Assembly: GCA_013397435.1 (NCBI GenBank)
Contig: VZRG01001060.1
Location: 124,001-188,000, forward strand
Direction of reading: 5' to 3'
DNA length: 64,000 nucleotides
From: Erythrocercus mccallii
Lineage: Eukaryota; Chordata; Aves; Passeriformes; Dicruridae
The first letter of the stretch is position 1. Every line of letters begins with the position of its first letter. Position numbers and translations under genes: made by a program. This document shows, in pieces, positions 38,301-52,335 of the stretch. The notes under the pieces were generated by a model. That model was not told the DNA's origin. It searched no databases and saw only the letters and a list, made by a program, of their open reading frames with translations.

Positions 38301-41300
38301 CTCTCCTTGCCTCTTCTGGATTTAAAGGATTTTCTGGCTGCTGCTGTTGTCATTAATAAACACTCAGACACTTAAGAGTCTCTATTCTGATTTTCGCTTA
38401 GGTTGGTACTAAGGTTTCTATGCATTTCTGTATCACTTTAGGGCACTGATTGCAGTTTTTAATGATGGTGGGAATGTAATTAGGATGTGCTTTTTTTTTT
38501 CCTTGTCTTTGGGAAAAGTTGAAATTTAACCTGTTCCTCCTGCTTCCCTTGCCAGTGTTACAAGTTTGTTCCTAGCCAGAGACCATCTGTGTAGTTCTCT
38601 CCTCCATCCTAATGTGCGATTTTTTCATATGAGGAGATGCTTAGGAAAAAAAAAAGATGGATTCTAATATTGAAAGCTCTGAAGTGTTACAGAGGCACAG
38701 TTCCTGTGCTGCCGAAATGCACAGACATGTACTCTGCACTTCTGAGAGAGGGGAGATAATCTTTCTCAGTCTAATGAGAAGCTGGTAATAAAGGTTATTA
38801 CTTGTGACAGCTTTGAAAATGTGAACCAGGACCACCCAGCCTGCTAAGTTAGTAATAAGGGATCTCAAAGTTATACCTATTATAAACAGTTTTCCTTCAA
38901 AATATGGTCCCTTAGCAACTTGCAGTGATACCTCTCCCAGTTTTTTGTAAAAGCTTCTGAAATAACACATCGTGTGGATAAAGAAATTCATTTGTCCCTC
39001 ACCATAATCCTGTAATATTGTTGTCCTGGGCTTCTTCCTAGTGCCCTTATTGAAATTCCATTATAGATCGTCTGGCTTTATTTCCTAGGGCAGTAATATA
39101 AAGAGGTGATGACAGAAAGTAATGGATAAGGTTGACTTTTTTTTACTGGCTGCTGCATCTTGACTGTTTTTCCTTACCAAGAGGAAGTGATAGGGAGCAA
39201 AGGAGAAGTACATTAATGATCGCAATGTATTTCTTGACTCTAATAGGATTTTCTGGTGAAGCCATTGCAGGCATTTGGCTGTGCTCCTGCTCTTGCTTCC
39301 CAAGCCAGTGCTTCCAAAGAAAAACTTAGTTACTCCTTGGAGTTCAGTAACTCCTGTCTTTCTGTTTGAGTCTTTTATGCATTAAGTCATTTTTATTGCT
39401 TATTGGTTCTGCCCAAGCTTGTGATGTAACCACTTCTTCCTTAAAGTAACTTGTAGGAACTCTTTCAGCTGCATCATGTTCCCCCAGTCACATCTCCACG
39501 GAGGATGCCATGGAGCTCTTCACAACAAAGGAGAAAAAGGGACTTTGCTTTTTGCCAAGAGGGAGGCCCAGGTGATTTGAGTGTGAAATAAAATAAATGG
39601 CCAGGCTGGAGAGTGAACCCAAAGTTACTTGGATAATTTCTGGATAATAAAGGCTGAAGTAGCAGGACTGCTTCTTTAAAGCTACCCATTTAAAAAATTT
39701 AAAAGCACTGTAGCTTTTATTTTCTATTGGAGAATGAATTGTGTAATAGGCAGCAGTGTGAATATGGATGTTAAACTTGCAAGTTGTTGAACTTGTGTGG
39801 AAAGGAACTGAGTGCTACTTACTTCATGAAAAATATGAAGTGCTTAGATTTGGGTCAAAGCTGGCAACGCTCAGTAGAAAGGCAGACAGGATTTGATGGC
39901 TGATGGGTATGACACACATTTGTGGGGTTAAAACCAGATAATTGCTGTACTTGGAGACAATAATAAACCTGTCAGGTTTAAGTCAGAGCCCGTGTATCAG
40001 CTCAAACTTTTGGGTGGAATGTGTTCAGTAATATTGGTTAATGTAATACCGCAGGACATTTTAAATGGAAAACAAAGATGTGCAGAAGAGATTTTTGCTG
40101 TGAGATTATCTAGCAGAGCCAGGTCCTTTGCTTTTCTCCTCCATAGCCATGTAAATTTGGTGATTCCTGCTCAGGCCTTAAATTTTTGCAGTTTGCCTGA
40201 AGTAACTGATGTTACAGTATTCAAAATCTTCAAATGGAGTCAGTGGCATAATGAGAAATCAAATTGCATTGGAAAACTGCACAGTTTGCCAAGTTTCAAT
40301 AAATAATACTTGCATTGCTTTTGCCTTGGGCTTTCATATTGGTTCCATAGTCCATGAGCAGCAAGCGTCTCTTTGAAGGGACTTGGAAGGAAGAAATTTC
40401 TCATGGAGTGAGTGGGCATCAGCTCACTGAAACTTTGCAGGAAAGGGGGTTTGGGACTTCTCTGATTTGTTTCTTACTCAGAGTAAAACTGCAGAGTAAA
40501 ACTGTCCTGCAGCTGTGAGAACAAAGCACGGAGCTGAAGATGCTCGGCCTTAGAACACTGGCTACAGGGATATTTGGTGTGATCTGTTCACGTTGCTTCT
40601 CAGACCCTCTCCTTGAACCTTGTATATAAATCAATGAGAAGTCAAGGATTGTGATTGCGCTGAAGTTTTTTCATAATATCCAAATTAATTGTATAAGAAA
40701 TGCATAAGTCTAATATTTTAATTGTTCTTTTTTACCTGCTTATTGAATTTCTGAACTCCGAAATTCTTCTAAACCTTCTAAAGCTTTGCCCTGGTGATAT
40801 TAGCCCTGAGAAGGAAGGGATGTTCTGCATGTGAGGGGTGGAACACTGTAGGATTGTTGGAATGTCTTCTCCTTCATTTGCAGTAGCAAAGAGTCTGGTT
40901 TAGATTCTTCTTGTAAAAAGATTAAAATAGCTGCAAGTTGAGCAATGTTCTAGTTCTGCTTCCATATGCATTTTGATCTTTTCCATCTATGCTGATCATG
41001 CCTTCAATAGAGATTAAATTTAGCTCCTCTTTGCTCTTATTGGGAGTGGAGCTCCATGAGCCAACAGAACCAGAATTGGATGTGACCCTTGCAGTGGTGT
41101 GAGCGTGAGGGATGCAGCTGAAATCAGAAAGTTTCTCTTCCAGGAAAAGATGACCTCTGCCTTAAGAGCAAATTGAAAATTTTCCTACCAGTACGGAGAG
41201 GTTTTATTCACCCAGAAGTTATCCAGAAGAAAAGGAATAAAGCAAAAGTATAATGAATATTAAAATAACCTTTGTAAAGTGTAGGTCTTTTGCTCCATTT

Positions 41301-44300
41301 GTTTCAGAGAATGATCCTGATAAACATCTTCAATCTTCTAGTCTGGTAGCATTGTTTCTTTCCAGGGTTCAATGGTTGTTTTCTACTCCATGTTTAAATA
41401 ATCAGGGGAATCTTAATAGTTAATTTTCTCTCCTGTCCCAGCTTCAGACAGAGGAAGGAATATGATTAGCCTGGTTGGAGCCAGGAAGGCAGGAATTTCA
41501 CAGTTAATAACTTCTCCATTGTTTTTTTAAGGGCCCTTGATATTCTGTGATTGACACGGAGGTTGTTTCCCTCTATCCCTTTGCCTTCAGGACACAGGAA
41601 CCCCCAGTTGGGTTGGGGGAGCAGGCGGAGAAACTGCTGCTTGTTTATATATATGACCAAAATAATTTGGGAGGTGAGAGGAAGTGTTGGAACAGTGTGT
41701 TTGATGCTGTGTGGGGCTGCCCTAAAGAAAACCTAACAAACCAGAGGGCAGCATCGTATGTATAGACTCACAAAGGCTACAAATTCTGTAAATCTGCATT
41801 TTAGGCCATTTGAGTTACAAAGAAAGAAAATGCAGTTTGTAACATGGTAAAGCTGTGAAGTACAGACATTTATGTACTAATTTTATATGAGAATAGAAGT
41901 CTAAATCCAGTAGTAAGACTTAGTAAACAGCCACTGTTAAGGATGTGCCAGTGATATATAATAATCTCAGAAGTAGCAATATTTGATTTTACACCGAATT
42001 CCTGCAGACAGAAGTTTGAACTTTTAGCTTTCATCCTTTGCAGCTCCCTAAAACATCTTCCAGCAGAGCCAGGGTGACTCTGAGCCTTGGGAGAGGGCAG
42101 TGTCCTGCTGTGCTGCTCTCCATGCCAGCCTTGGGGGTGATGGATGGACTCCTGGAGAACCTTGGCTTGCACATCCAGGACTCTGTGTGCACTTGGTGCC
42201 TGGTCAGCTCTTTTGGGTCACTTCTGGGGACCTGAGGAGCAGACTAAGAAAACAGAATATGCCAAGTTCTGTTTGTTGTGCATGGCAGTGGTTAAAGGAG
42301 TCTGGAAGATGGAGGGAGCTGCAGTGTGTGGAGATTGCTGACTGCACAGCCAGCATGTGTCTCATCAGACTTAATAAATTTGACTCAATGCAGGTATTGC
42401 CAGAGTTGATACGACTCCTGGAGAGCCTCTCTGCACAGTTCTTCAGCTTCCAGGAGGCTTTATTAGTCTGGGCTCCATGCTGTGCACATCCAGAGCCGCC
42501 TCTGATCCAGCACTGGAGCTAATCTGTTCCGTGGCATTGGATGATTATGCATCATTCTGCCCAGTGCTCCAAATTCCCGGAATACTTTGCAGGTCTTATT
42601 AGCTGTAAAGCATCCAGTTTGGAATACACGGGAGTCTGAGCAGCTGCATTCCCATCCAGCAGTCCCAGGTCAAATAATGAGCACCAGCTCTTGCCTGGCT
42701 CTGTGCCCCAGTCCGCTCCCCGCCCCTGGGTGTACCTGGCTGGGGCTGTGTGTGCACAGGGCCTGCCTGCGGGGCTGCTGTGCTCCCAGCCCCAGGGAAC
42801 AGCCCACTTCCAAGGGTTTCTGCTTGTGCTGCATCCCAGCTGGCCTTCCCAGGCTGAACAGGCCCAGGGATTTGGTTTGATAATGGTTTTTTTTCTTTAA
42901 ATTGTAGTCTACTGTTCAGACTCACAGAGCTGACCTGTCATTCCTCCGTGATGTAGCCACTTAGAGCTGCAAAACTGGCTTGGATTTAAATTCATTTTCC
43001 AGGTACATCCTGGTGTTATTTCTGTTTTAAGTCACTAACTTAAAATCAGGAATATCTCTATTTGTTAACAGAGTACAGTCGCAGGAACAATGTCCACAGA
43101 ATCATTTTGCAGGATTCTGGCTTGTTTTGTTGATGAATTTTTGCAGCCTGCTTTAATTTCATTGTTGCATGGCTTCACCATTTCTAAGATACTTGTTACA
43201 CAATCAAAAGTACTGCTATAATTAAAATAGGACAGCTGATAGGATTAAGATTTCTGCAGCAATGGGATGGTAACAGGTCTAGGCAAGCAGGGGGCATTTC
43301 TGTTCCTCTCCTAGGATCATTTGGTGTGGGAAGGGGCTGCAGCCCAGCAGATCCCGTGGTGTGCCCAGCCTGTGCTCTGCCCCTCTGCTGAGCACAGCTC
43401 CATCCCTGTGCTGGCGTTCCTCATGTTTGCTTCACCCTGCACTGGAAGTTTCCCTCCCTGTGCTAGAAGTGATACTGATAGGTGAGGATAAACTTCCGTT
43501 CTTGTCAAATGATGCGTCAGGAACTCTTCCACTGCATTTCATCCATGTTTGGCACTTTGTCAAACCAGAGGAAACAGTGCTTATAAATGACCATTCAGAA
43601 CATTTGGTCTTTTCATTAAATAATCTTTAAACACGTCTCTGTCTCTTTTTTTTTGGAATTTAGAAACATCCTGTCTGGTACTTTGATATTTCTGTATTGA
43701 GGACTTTTTTTTGGACCTTTCTTTCAAGCCCAGGAAGAGAAATAAGAGGGGTAATTGGGGTTTTTTCCTAGGCTATTGATGGCTTTCTGGCACATAATAT
43801 ATAGGAGCATGTTAAATGTATCCTACATCAAGTATGTCTAAGTTTCTAGGAGGTGATCTAGTCTTATATTTCAGTAAGTATTGCAGTAGAAGTTACAATA
43901 CAGTAGGTGATGTTCAACAGAAACACCCCCCTGTTCATTCCCTTCGTTCCCCTGAGACTCAAACTAGGAATAAAATGACTTTTGGGAGAAGTTTAAACTT
44001 GAAATAACTCTTAGGAAGTGGTGGAAGGTTTGGAGAGTCCCACAGCTCAAAACAAGGCATGGATAGACACTTGTCTCCAAGTGCTTGGTGTTACATTAAT
44101 TTGCTTTGTTATCAATTAGTAACATAACCTGGTATTAGAGCTGCAAGCTCTGGTTTGTGGCAGAAATAAAGCTCACCTGAAGTTTCTGGAGGATGGAATC
44201 TGTGCAGGAGCACTTTGCAGTAGTGCTGGGGGAGTTTGAAAATCAAGTTTACACAGTGGCAGAATTTCATTGAGCTCTTGACTTTGATGCACAAATTCAA

Positions 44301-46812
44301 TTTGCTTTCTGCTGCAGTGTAAAAAGAATTTCATTTATAAAAATATCATGCTAAAAATATTGAATACATTTAGACTCATACAAAATGTTTACTGATAGTG
44401 AAGAGCAGGTCACAATGTGAGCTTTGCAAGGTTCAAATAACGTTTGAAAGAAAATCAATATGGAGAGAACTTCAGGTTGAGATATTAAAAAAATGCTTAG
44501 GAGAATTAAAAAGGGCAGCTGAGAACTTGGTCCTTTTGCTATCACAGGTAGGAGAGTGTTGGCCCATAAAAATAATAGGAGATAATTTAAGATGTTCAAT
44601 CTTCTGGATTAATTTGACAGTAAATTAGAGAAAAATCCTTGATGCTAGGGGTTTTTTCTGCCCTCTGGGTTGTTTGTGTCAGCGCAAGTTGTAAATGTTT
44701 GACTTCTCAGATTGAAGCTTGCTAACCTGGAAACACAATTTCTTGTTACTACATATGTTTTCTTGTCTGCTTGTTGGTGTGAAACCTCCTGTTCTAGAAG
44801 TGTAATCTGATTTTGATTAGTTTCTTTGGCTTAAAACAATAAGCATAAGCTCAACATTTGTGAAATTCCTTGCATGTAGGGAAAAGAATATTCTGAAAAC
44901 ATTTTCCTGGGATGCTGCTTTGAGATAAGTCAGATGACTTTGGGCTGACAGTGTGTAATTATGTGTGCATTGTGAGATCTGAGATGATAATCAGGAATAA
45001 ACATTTGACACCGTGTGTAATAGATGCATTTCACTGGCACTCTTGCATTTTGGATGATAAATAAGTTGATTTTGTTCAATGTTTCTCAATGACTAGTGTG
45101 GCCTTGGTGAAGGAGGATGGATAAAGAGTGCTAAGCCCTGAATAAGTAATTTTTTTTGTTATATTTCATCCTGTTATTCTGAAAGATAAACATGATTAAC
45201 CAAAGTAATGACTTTGATGAGGGCTAAGAAGCACATTGCCATCAACCTTGAATTAAATAAGATTGTTTATGTAGGTATAAAATTGTGAAATGTCGCGTGG
45301 GTATAAGGGAATCCAGTTTCCAATCTTCCCATGTATTTTCTCAAATGCAAAACCAGCATCTCTCATATTCTTTAAAGGTTCATTTGCTGTTTTGTTAATT
45401 TATCTCAAGAATGTCGTTGAGTAGTTGGTAAAAGCTGCAGGAAATAACTTCAGCAAATACAAATAGTGGTTCTCATGTGGTCTGTGTAATGCACAGTGCT
45501 CAGGCTCTGTGGGCTTGCAGACACAGCCTTTGATCTGTTCTAGGTGTCAGAAAGAGGAGTTAAAATTCCCCTCTCCCCCATCACCCCTTTATCTCACAGG
45601 ACGTGTTCATATGGTGGCCATGTGGAAACTCTGCCATATGAAACCCCACAGTGTTAGTTTGATCTCAGGGAGGCCTTTCAATTCCAAAAATTCTTGAATT
45701 CTGATAGTGAAATGACTCAGTGTGCAAGAAAACTGGAAAGCAGATATGGGGTGCTAAGTAGCAGTGAGTTTATAAAAGTTCCAGGTGTCTTTGGGGATCA
45801 AAACTTCAGCAAAAAGGGATCTGCCATCAGAGCTAACCTGGAAGGTGGATTGGGAGCAAAGGGGGCAAAGACAGGCTGATATATGAACTTAGAGAACAAC
45901 TCAGCTTCCCCCTTAGTCAGTGGGGTTGCTTGCAATTAGCCCAGGTCAGCTCATTATGCAAACAGCACTCATCAGCACTGAGAGCAGGTGACTGTTTTCA
46001 TTGAAAAAGAGTTGAAGAGCAAGATAGTGTCTTACAAGCAGAACTGCTTTTAGATTTTGCAGGGCTGTCACACGTGTTAGGGAGAGGAGGCTCATGCTTT
46101 TTATAGTTGCAGGGCTGCAATAGCTTGGCATGGTTGTTTTGTAAAAGCTGGCAAGTTGTCACCAGAGTAAAACTCACATAGTGAGTGAGTAAAAGGGACT
46201 AATGTATAAACACTAATCTGTTCTCTAAAATGTTCCTGGAAGAATCTTCAGGATTAATATTCTATTTCAAATCACCATGTAGTCATCTGGTTACCCATAT
46301 GCTCATATTTTCTACAACAGTGCTCAGGTTTTCCAAGTGAAGATTCAAGAAAATTTGTTTAAAAAAGAAATTATGTATACTACAGAAATAATAGCTAATC
46401 TGGGAATAATCTTGGTTGGTCAAGTTACTGAGTTTACTGTGCCTACATTTTTTGAAGGAGCATGAAAATCCAGATTCCTGCCAGTAGCTGTTCCTGAAGC
46501 AGAGTGAGCTGAGTGTATGATTCTCAGCAGGCACCCAGAGGAAAACTTAAAAGTTATGTTTGTGTACTCATCCATATTAAAACCTCGTGGTGCCTGTCCC
46601 TTGGCTCCCCACCTCGTGGGTGTGGGCAGGTGCTCTGCAAATGCCTCAGTTTGGCTCCTGGATGAATAAAATGCACAAGGCATCCAGTGGCAAGTTCATA
46701 GCATGGGTTTTAGTGCAATGGGAGCTTTGTGTGTTTATGCATAATAGAATAAACTTCTTCAATTGCAAGATAATCTAATCTCTTTTTTTTTATTCTGATT
46801 GTAATTGTTTAG

Positions 46813-46884
46813 GCGTCTGAACAAGAATAAATTGCAAGTTCTTCCCGAGCTGCTTTTTCAGAACACACAGAAGTTAACTAGGCT
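46813..46884 (+). CDS. SLIT3: SLIT3 exon 4: third leucine-rich repeat
   Basis: A 72-nt exon between TTGTTTAG and GTAAGT. It completes Leu110, encodes residues 111-133 (RLNKNKLQVLPELLF then QNTQKLTR) and leaves a split Leu134. LNKNKLQVLPELLFQ is diagnostic of SLIT3 as I remember it; SLIT2 has a different N-x-L-x-x-F-P version. Gln in NTQKL differs from the Pro I recall in mammals. The next exon should encode another D1 LRR starting D-L-S-E-N-Q and was not found in the remaining 17 kb. The gene is therefore cut by the window end, not broken. Confidence 0.95.
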
Positions 46885-49800
46885 GTAAGTATAATCTGAT
46901 TTATTTTTCTGTGGTGTGTTTCTATTTTATGTTCCTTATTGTGCAGATTCACATGTTTGTGTTTTGACTGCGGCGAGAGGTTTAATTTTTGTGATATTAA
47001 ACTGCCAGCTAAGTAAGGGTTTTTTAGGGGATGTGTTATGTTTGCTTGTGTGTAGCTGTAATTTGGTAGAGCATAAATATCAGAGGGAAGAGAAACCACA
47101 AAATTTTTCTGTTCCTCATATATTCACCAGGATGACGTCAAGGTGACTTATTTTGAACTCTCTCTGTAGAGCCACAGAAACCATGGAAAGTGTCAGGTTC
47201 ACCTCTCTGGTTCAGGCTGGATGTCCACAAAGAGAGAGTGCATACACTTATTTGAAAATAATGGAGGGAGCTGTAAATTCTTTAGTTTGGAAAATGATCT
47301 TTTCAAGTAAGTCAAGGCTTTGCCAGATAGAGCAGCAAAGTTATGGCTGCTGCCTCGTCAGGCAGGAAGAGGAGAAATTATGGAGAGGTAAAGAGTTTTT
47401 TTCCTTGAAATATAAAAACTGTGTTATAAAATGTTTAGATGGCATCAAGGCCCATTTCAACAGCAAGAGAAGGATATCAGGAACCTGGCATTGTTTGGTT
47501 TTGGTGGGAGGAGGGAGAGGGTGGTGTTAGAACAATAACTGGATGATATACAAAATACATTTTTATAAAGTATATAAAAATAAATGGATAAGCAGGTGCC
47601 TGCATAGTTACTATCAAAAAAAGAGTCATCTGCCTTTTTAAAGGTGTGGTCAAAAACTGTTTGAAATCATTTTCTGGATCCTGCCAAAGTTAAACTTATG
47701 ATCCAGACTGGCTTTTTGAAAATTGGTTAAACTGTTCTTTTAATGCTTGAGTTTGTTTATGGAAGATCAGATACTAAGACTTGTGATTTGGTTAGTGAAA
47801 ATGTGAAGTTATTACAGGGTGGTTGACAAACTTCTCCATTCATATGGCATTTTTATAATTGTTTTAATACATCAATGTGCAACCAAACAAACCATTTAGA
47901 CAGTGCAGTAAATTTTTCTTCCCATGGAGATACAAACCACATGGTGATAGTGCAGAGTAATTCTGGAATCAGATGTCTTTAAAGAAGTAGGATCTTGGTT
48001 TATGTTTTAAAGAAGCAAGCTGAACAGTGCTGTGCAACAAGTGATATTGATAGTTTGGAATAATTCCCTGATAAACTTTTGATGTTGTCCAAACTTGTTC
48101 ATGAAAAACTGTACAAGTCAATGCCATTATTCTGCAGTTGTAAAAAAAAATTTAAAAAACTCTAAGCTATAGCTGTCTTTTAGTCTTAAAATCTGCTTGG
48201 AAAAACCTTTGTTGGACTTGTTTTGCAAGCTTTGTCATGACTTTTGAATTCACTAGGATATATTTGCTGAATGGATTTGCTTGAGCTGAACAATTTGGTT
48301 GCATTTCCTCACGTTCTTTGCATGGTGTTGAAATCTCGCACCTTGAAACTCCACTTGGGTCTAAAGTGTGAGCTGGAACATAGCTGTAGATACCTTTCTC
48401 TGCTCTCTGGAAGGTGCCAGTTGCATTTATTTGTTTGAAGAGTTGCTTTATGTGGGTTGGTTGTCTAAGCACATGATGATGCTTTCAAGAGAAAAGCCAT
48501 TACAGAATTTACCTGTATCTCCACAAATTCCAGTTTAACGTGTTGAAAATTGCTCTGTGAGTGGTCTCATTGTACCTGGATATCATGAGAGGAACTCTCA
48601 GGTAATTTGTGGTTTCAGTGGAATGCACTGTGTGTTGATAACTTGTGTGCATCTGTCCTCAGGAACCTCCCACAAAGAGTTGAAGTGAAAGCAGCTGAGG
48701 CTGCTCAGTACCACAGAGTGCATTTTTCAGTAGGTCCTGTAATCATGATCCATTATAGCCCTTAACAGCAAGGGCAACAATTTTGCTTTTAAAATATAAA
48801 GATTGTAATAAAGTTCCATGGAGTGGAATGATTAATCTGAATGCCCTGTTCTGTAATGCCTCCCCACGGATGCTGTCAGAACATTTGTCTTTATTCACTG
48901 ACATTTCACTCTTGCTTACTGTTGAGCAGTGCATTAGATACATCACTTTAACACTGTTTGTCAGAACAAACTCGCTTTTTCTTTGGAAGATACAAGTGTT
49001 ATATAAATAGAGTGTGTATTATAAGCAAATAAATCTTAGCTCAAGTGAACTGTTCTGGTTCCAGGTGTAGTTTGGTTGCGTGTTTTTCTGTCACGGCGTA
49101 AGAATGAAAAGTTTGCTTCCTACTAGAATTTGTAAAAATACACCCACACATATATATGGTTGCTCTCTATTGTTTCATGTTACTGTCTTGGTCCCACTGC
49201 TGGCAGATTCAGAGCTGTCCTTTCTTGCTTCTGTTCTGACTAATGTGAGTGCAGTGGTGCCCCCCTGCTCTCAGCTGGCTCAGGTGCCTCAGTGGAGGGG
49301 CACTGGTGCCTGCATTCCTCCCTGCAGCTGCTCTGACCCAGCCTCTCCAGAAGAAAGCAGAGCTGAGAAAGTGATGAAAGGGCATAAAAGCAGTGCAACA
49401 AAAATCAGTAAGGCAGACTGGTGCAGGGGTGTGGTAGATTCTGTGGAATTTACGAGGAGTGAATTTAAATGAACATTAAAAAGTGTAGATAATGCTGGTC
49501 TTAATTTTAATTTTCCATGGAATAGCTGTAGTACTTCTGCTGCCATATTTTCCAACTCTTGACTCTGAGTTACTCAGACATTACTCCATTATTTTCTTTG
49601 TAATAATTATAATCTTCATAAAGTAGAAAGTCCAAAAGTCAAGTGTTTTAATTGTGTAAGCTTGCTACAGCTCAAACAATGCAAAACTTTCAAGAACTAA
49701 GTATCTCGGTGCAGTATGTCCAAATGGTAAAATTTAGGTTTGTTCATTGGAATGAAGAGCTCCCGATCTTGGCCCTGGAGGAAACAGAGATGAATTCTGT

Positions 49801-50280
49801 GACTCTGAAGCTGCCCTCTCCAGCAGCAGTGACTGTAACAGTCCATGGCTTTGTTCATGAAGATACGAGCTCGACTTTATTTTTAGATAAAGCTCAATGG
49901 AAAGATGACATTCTAAGTTTGGTAGCTTGATGAGAGTGTGAAAATTGAGCATATTTATTATCATGAATAAAATTTGGTGGAGATGGAGTGACTGAGCTGC
50001 TTAAACATGCAGGAATTTTGTGTGTTGGAGGGCTTGGGGGAAGACCTGTTAATGTTTCAGGACTAGTTAAAGGCTGAAAAAGCAACTGAGGGCTTTTCTC
50101 AGTGTTCTGCCAGCAAGGCTGAAACCTGGGACTTCACTGAGGGGGCCAACTTTGTTTCTGTGGATTGGCATCAGCAGAACCTCCTCAGGCCTGCTGGTGC
50201 TGGCAGTCAGAATGCAGGACGTGGTTTGCTGTCGATGATGTGCTTGAAAAGCTGCAGGACACTCCTGGGGGTTCTTGTGC

Positions 50281-50307
50281 TGTTCCACGTGCACGTGGTG
50301 TGGAACA
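50281..50307. promoter_or_regulatory. Tandem E-box palindrome in an inverted repeat
   Basis: CACGTGCACGTG at 50286-50297 is two abutting canonical E-boxes and is itself palindromic (extending to 14 bp with C and G flanks). It is enclosed by TGTTCCAC (50281-50288) and GTGGAACA (50300-50307), exact reverse complements. bHLH/bHLH-Zip factors (MYC/MAX, USF, CLOCK/BMAL1) bind such cores. Function in this intron is inferred only. Confidence 0.5.
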
Positions 50308-52129
50308 GCAGTGCTCCTGTCCCTGATGGATTCTCTGTGTGTCACCAGGTCATGCACGCTGTATTTCCACTGAAATCCACTTTCTGAGAACTACTGAAAT
50401 GGAATTTACAGTGCTTCTCAGATTGTAACTGCATCCTCAACCCTCACTTCAACTCCAGGTACCTTTGGCTTTTTTTCTCCAAGCCTCTCCTACATTCTGA
50501 GCTTTGGGATATCCTTGCATCTCTTAGAGGGCTGCTTAGGCTTCCTTGTCACATCTGGTTGATATTACAAGCAGGAATATATATAGTGAAATAAACCTTA
50601 AATGGAATGTGAGGCGTCCCACAAAACGAATTTCTCATAAGGCTTTGAGCCTTTTCTTCGAGAAAGTGGCCTTGAGACTCCTGGATTTTGTTTGCTTTGG
50701 TTTAGATAAGGGGTTTAAGTTTAAGTTGGATGGTGAATGAACCCTTGATTGGATTCTCCAGTGGAAATGTTTCTCATTGCTCTCTTGCCTTCACTGCTTA
50801 GGTTTTAAAGCTTCTGAACTGTTTTATCTGGGATAATTATCTAATAACTCAAAACACAGGCACTTTTAATGAGAAAACTGAAGCAAGGAAAAGACATTTT
50901 TAATGAATTGAGAAATAAAATCATGAAAGAAAATTTTTAATAGTTTCAGATATTTACTAATATCTATCCATAAAAGAACAGATATTTTTAATGCAGGTGA
51001 TGAAATATACAGAAAAAGTATAATAAAATGAAACATGTAATTTAACAGCTATAAAACTGGATTTTGATTCTAAGGCAATTATTTTCTTACATCCAAAACA
51101 ACTCGTGAAATTTATCTGCAAAGGTTGTAAGCAAAGATTTGTGCCTTCTGGAATCCTCTTTCCTTTGTGTGCAAAGCTGGTGTATAAAATGATTGTAATG
51201 CATCTGCTTTTCACTATAAACCAAGTATACTAGGGGTCCATGAGATACTTATTTATCTTTGAAAACAGCAGGGGGAAACAAGCTGGTTTTCCCAGGAACA
51301 CCCTGTCATGTAAGAATATATTTGTTTCATTGTTAAAGCCTCTATACCTCAGGCTAGCTGCTAAGTAGTCATGGTAAAGCTCCTTTGTGTTTGTGAAGAA
51401 AACCTCTTAGAAGGGCTCTAAACTCAAGTCTTGCAGTAAGAATTAATGCCTCTACCAAATTTATAGCCATGGACCATTTGTTGGGTCTATTTACTTTTAA
51501 TGGACTGCCTTGGTTGTCACTTGACTGAGCAAACCAGGCTCTGGAAACATAGATACGGAAATCTGGTACCAAAATGTCAGGATAGGGGCAGCATCCATTA
51601 GACTTCGAGGTGAATTTGTTTACTTTTTTGAGTAGTATCAGAATCTAGATTTTATTCCAAAACTGGGTGTCTTAGTGTGGGAGCAGAGCCCTGTGATCCT
51701 GAACTGAGACAATTTGGGTCCATGGCTGAGCGTGCCCTATATCTTCCTGTTTCAGTTTTCCAGCCATGGTGTCCCAAGGTTTCATCACATTCATTTATGG
51801 TTATTTCTAAATTGGGCTAAAGTAGCACAATCAGCAGAATGGAGACATTGTAGACAAGTTTTTTGTTTTAATAAAATGGCATTTCCTCCCAGTATCAGGA
51901 ACAGCCATTCTGTAATGAGGTGCTCGTTGTTAACGTGGTGTAAGTATTTGTAGCACAGTGAGATTTGTCAGAGCTGGATCAGTGGGATGCTTATTTCTTG
52001 TCTAGTGGAATATTTTGAAAGTTGATTGATAGATGGGTAAAATAGTGAGTAAGTACTTGCAGCACACAGATTCTGTGAGTAGCCTTAAAAAGGGGCAATA
52101 CTGAGTTTTAGCAGAACCACAGAACAGCT

Positions 52130-52335
52130 GAGGTTGTGTGCTGGGCTGACCCTGGCAGGACACTGGTGCCCAGAGCTGCTCTGTCATTGCTCTTCTCAGC
52201 TGGGCAGGAGCAGAAAATGTAATGAAAGGCTTGTGGGGTGAGATAAGAGCAGGGAGAGATCCCTCACCAGTGACTGTCGCAGCCAATACAGACCTGACTC
52301 GGGGATATTAACTTTATTGACAATGAAATCACAGT
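52130..52335. mobile_element. Dispersed avian repeat fragment, probably ERV-related
   Basis: The succession GCTGGGCTGACCCTGGCAGG, CTCAGCTGGGCAGGAGCAG, AATGAAAGGCTTGTGGG, GAGATAAGAGCAGGGAGAG and CTCACCAGTGACTGTC matches, in order, a repeat I recall from bird genomes, which I associate with endogenous retroviral sequence. It has no open coding region and is diverged. Family name and edges are uncertain. Confidence 0.5.

Larger units (their letters stand above)
27145..46812 (+). other. SLIT3: SLIT3 intron 3 (19.7 kb)
   Basis: It starts GTAAGT and ends ATTGTAATTGTTTAG after a T-rich tract. Contents include a degenerate 37-bp two-copy repeat near 28521-28583 (about 20 of 26 compared bases match), a T14 run at 29627-29640, a G16 run at 30416, an A/C-only tract at 35285, and GC-richer patches near 31990-32480 and 42030-42880. 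A unique-looking block lies at 29440-30320. No SLIT3-like exon or other gene was found inside. Confidence 0.88.

Noticed and set aside
41540..41566. TATTCTGTGATTG resembling a CR1 3' end
   Set aside because: The adjoining conserved CR1 segment (GGTCCCTTCCAACC-like) is absent.
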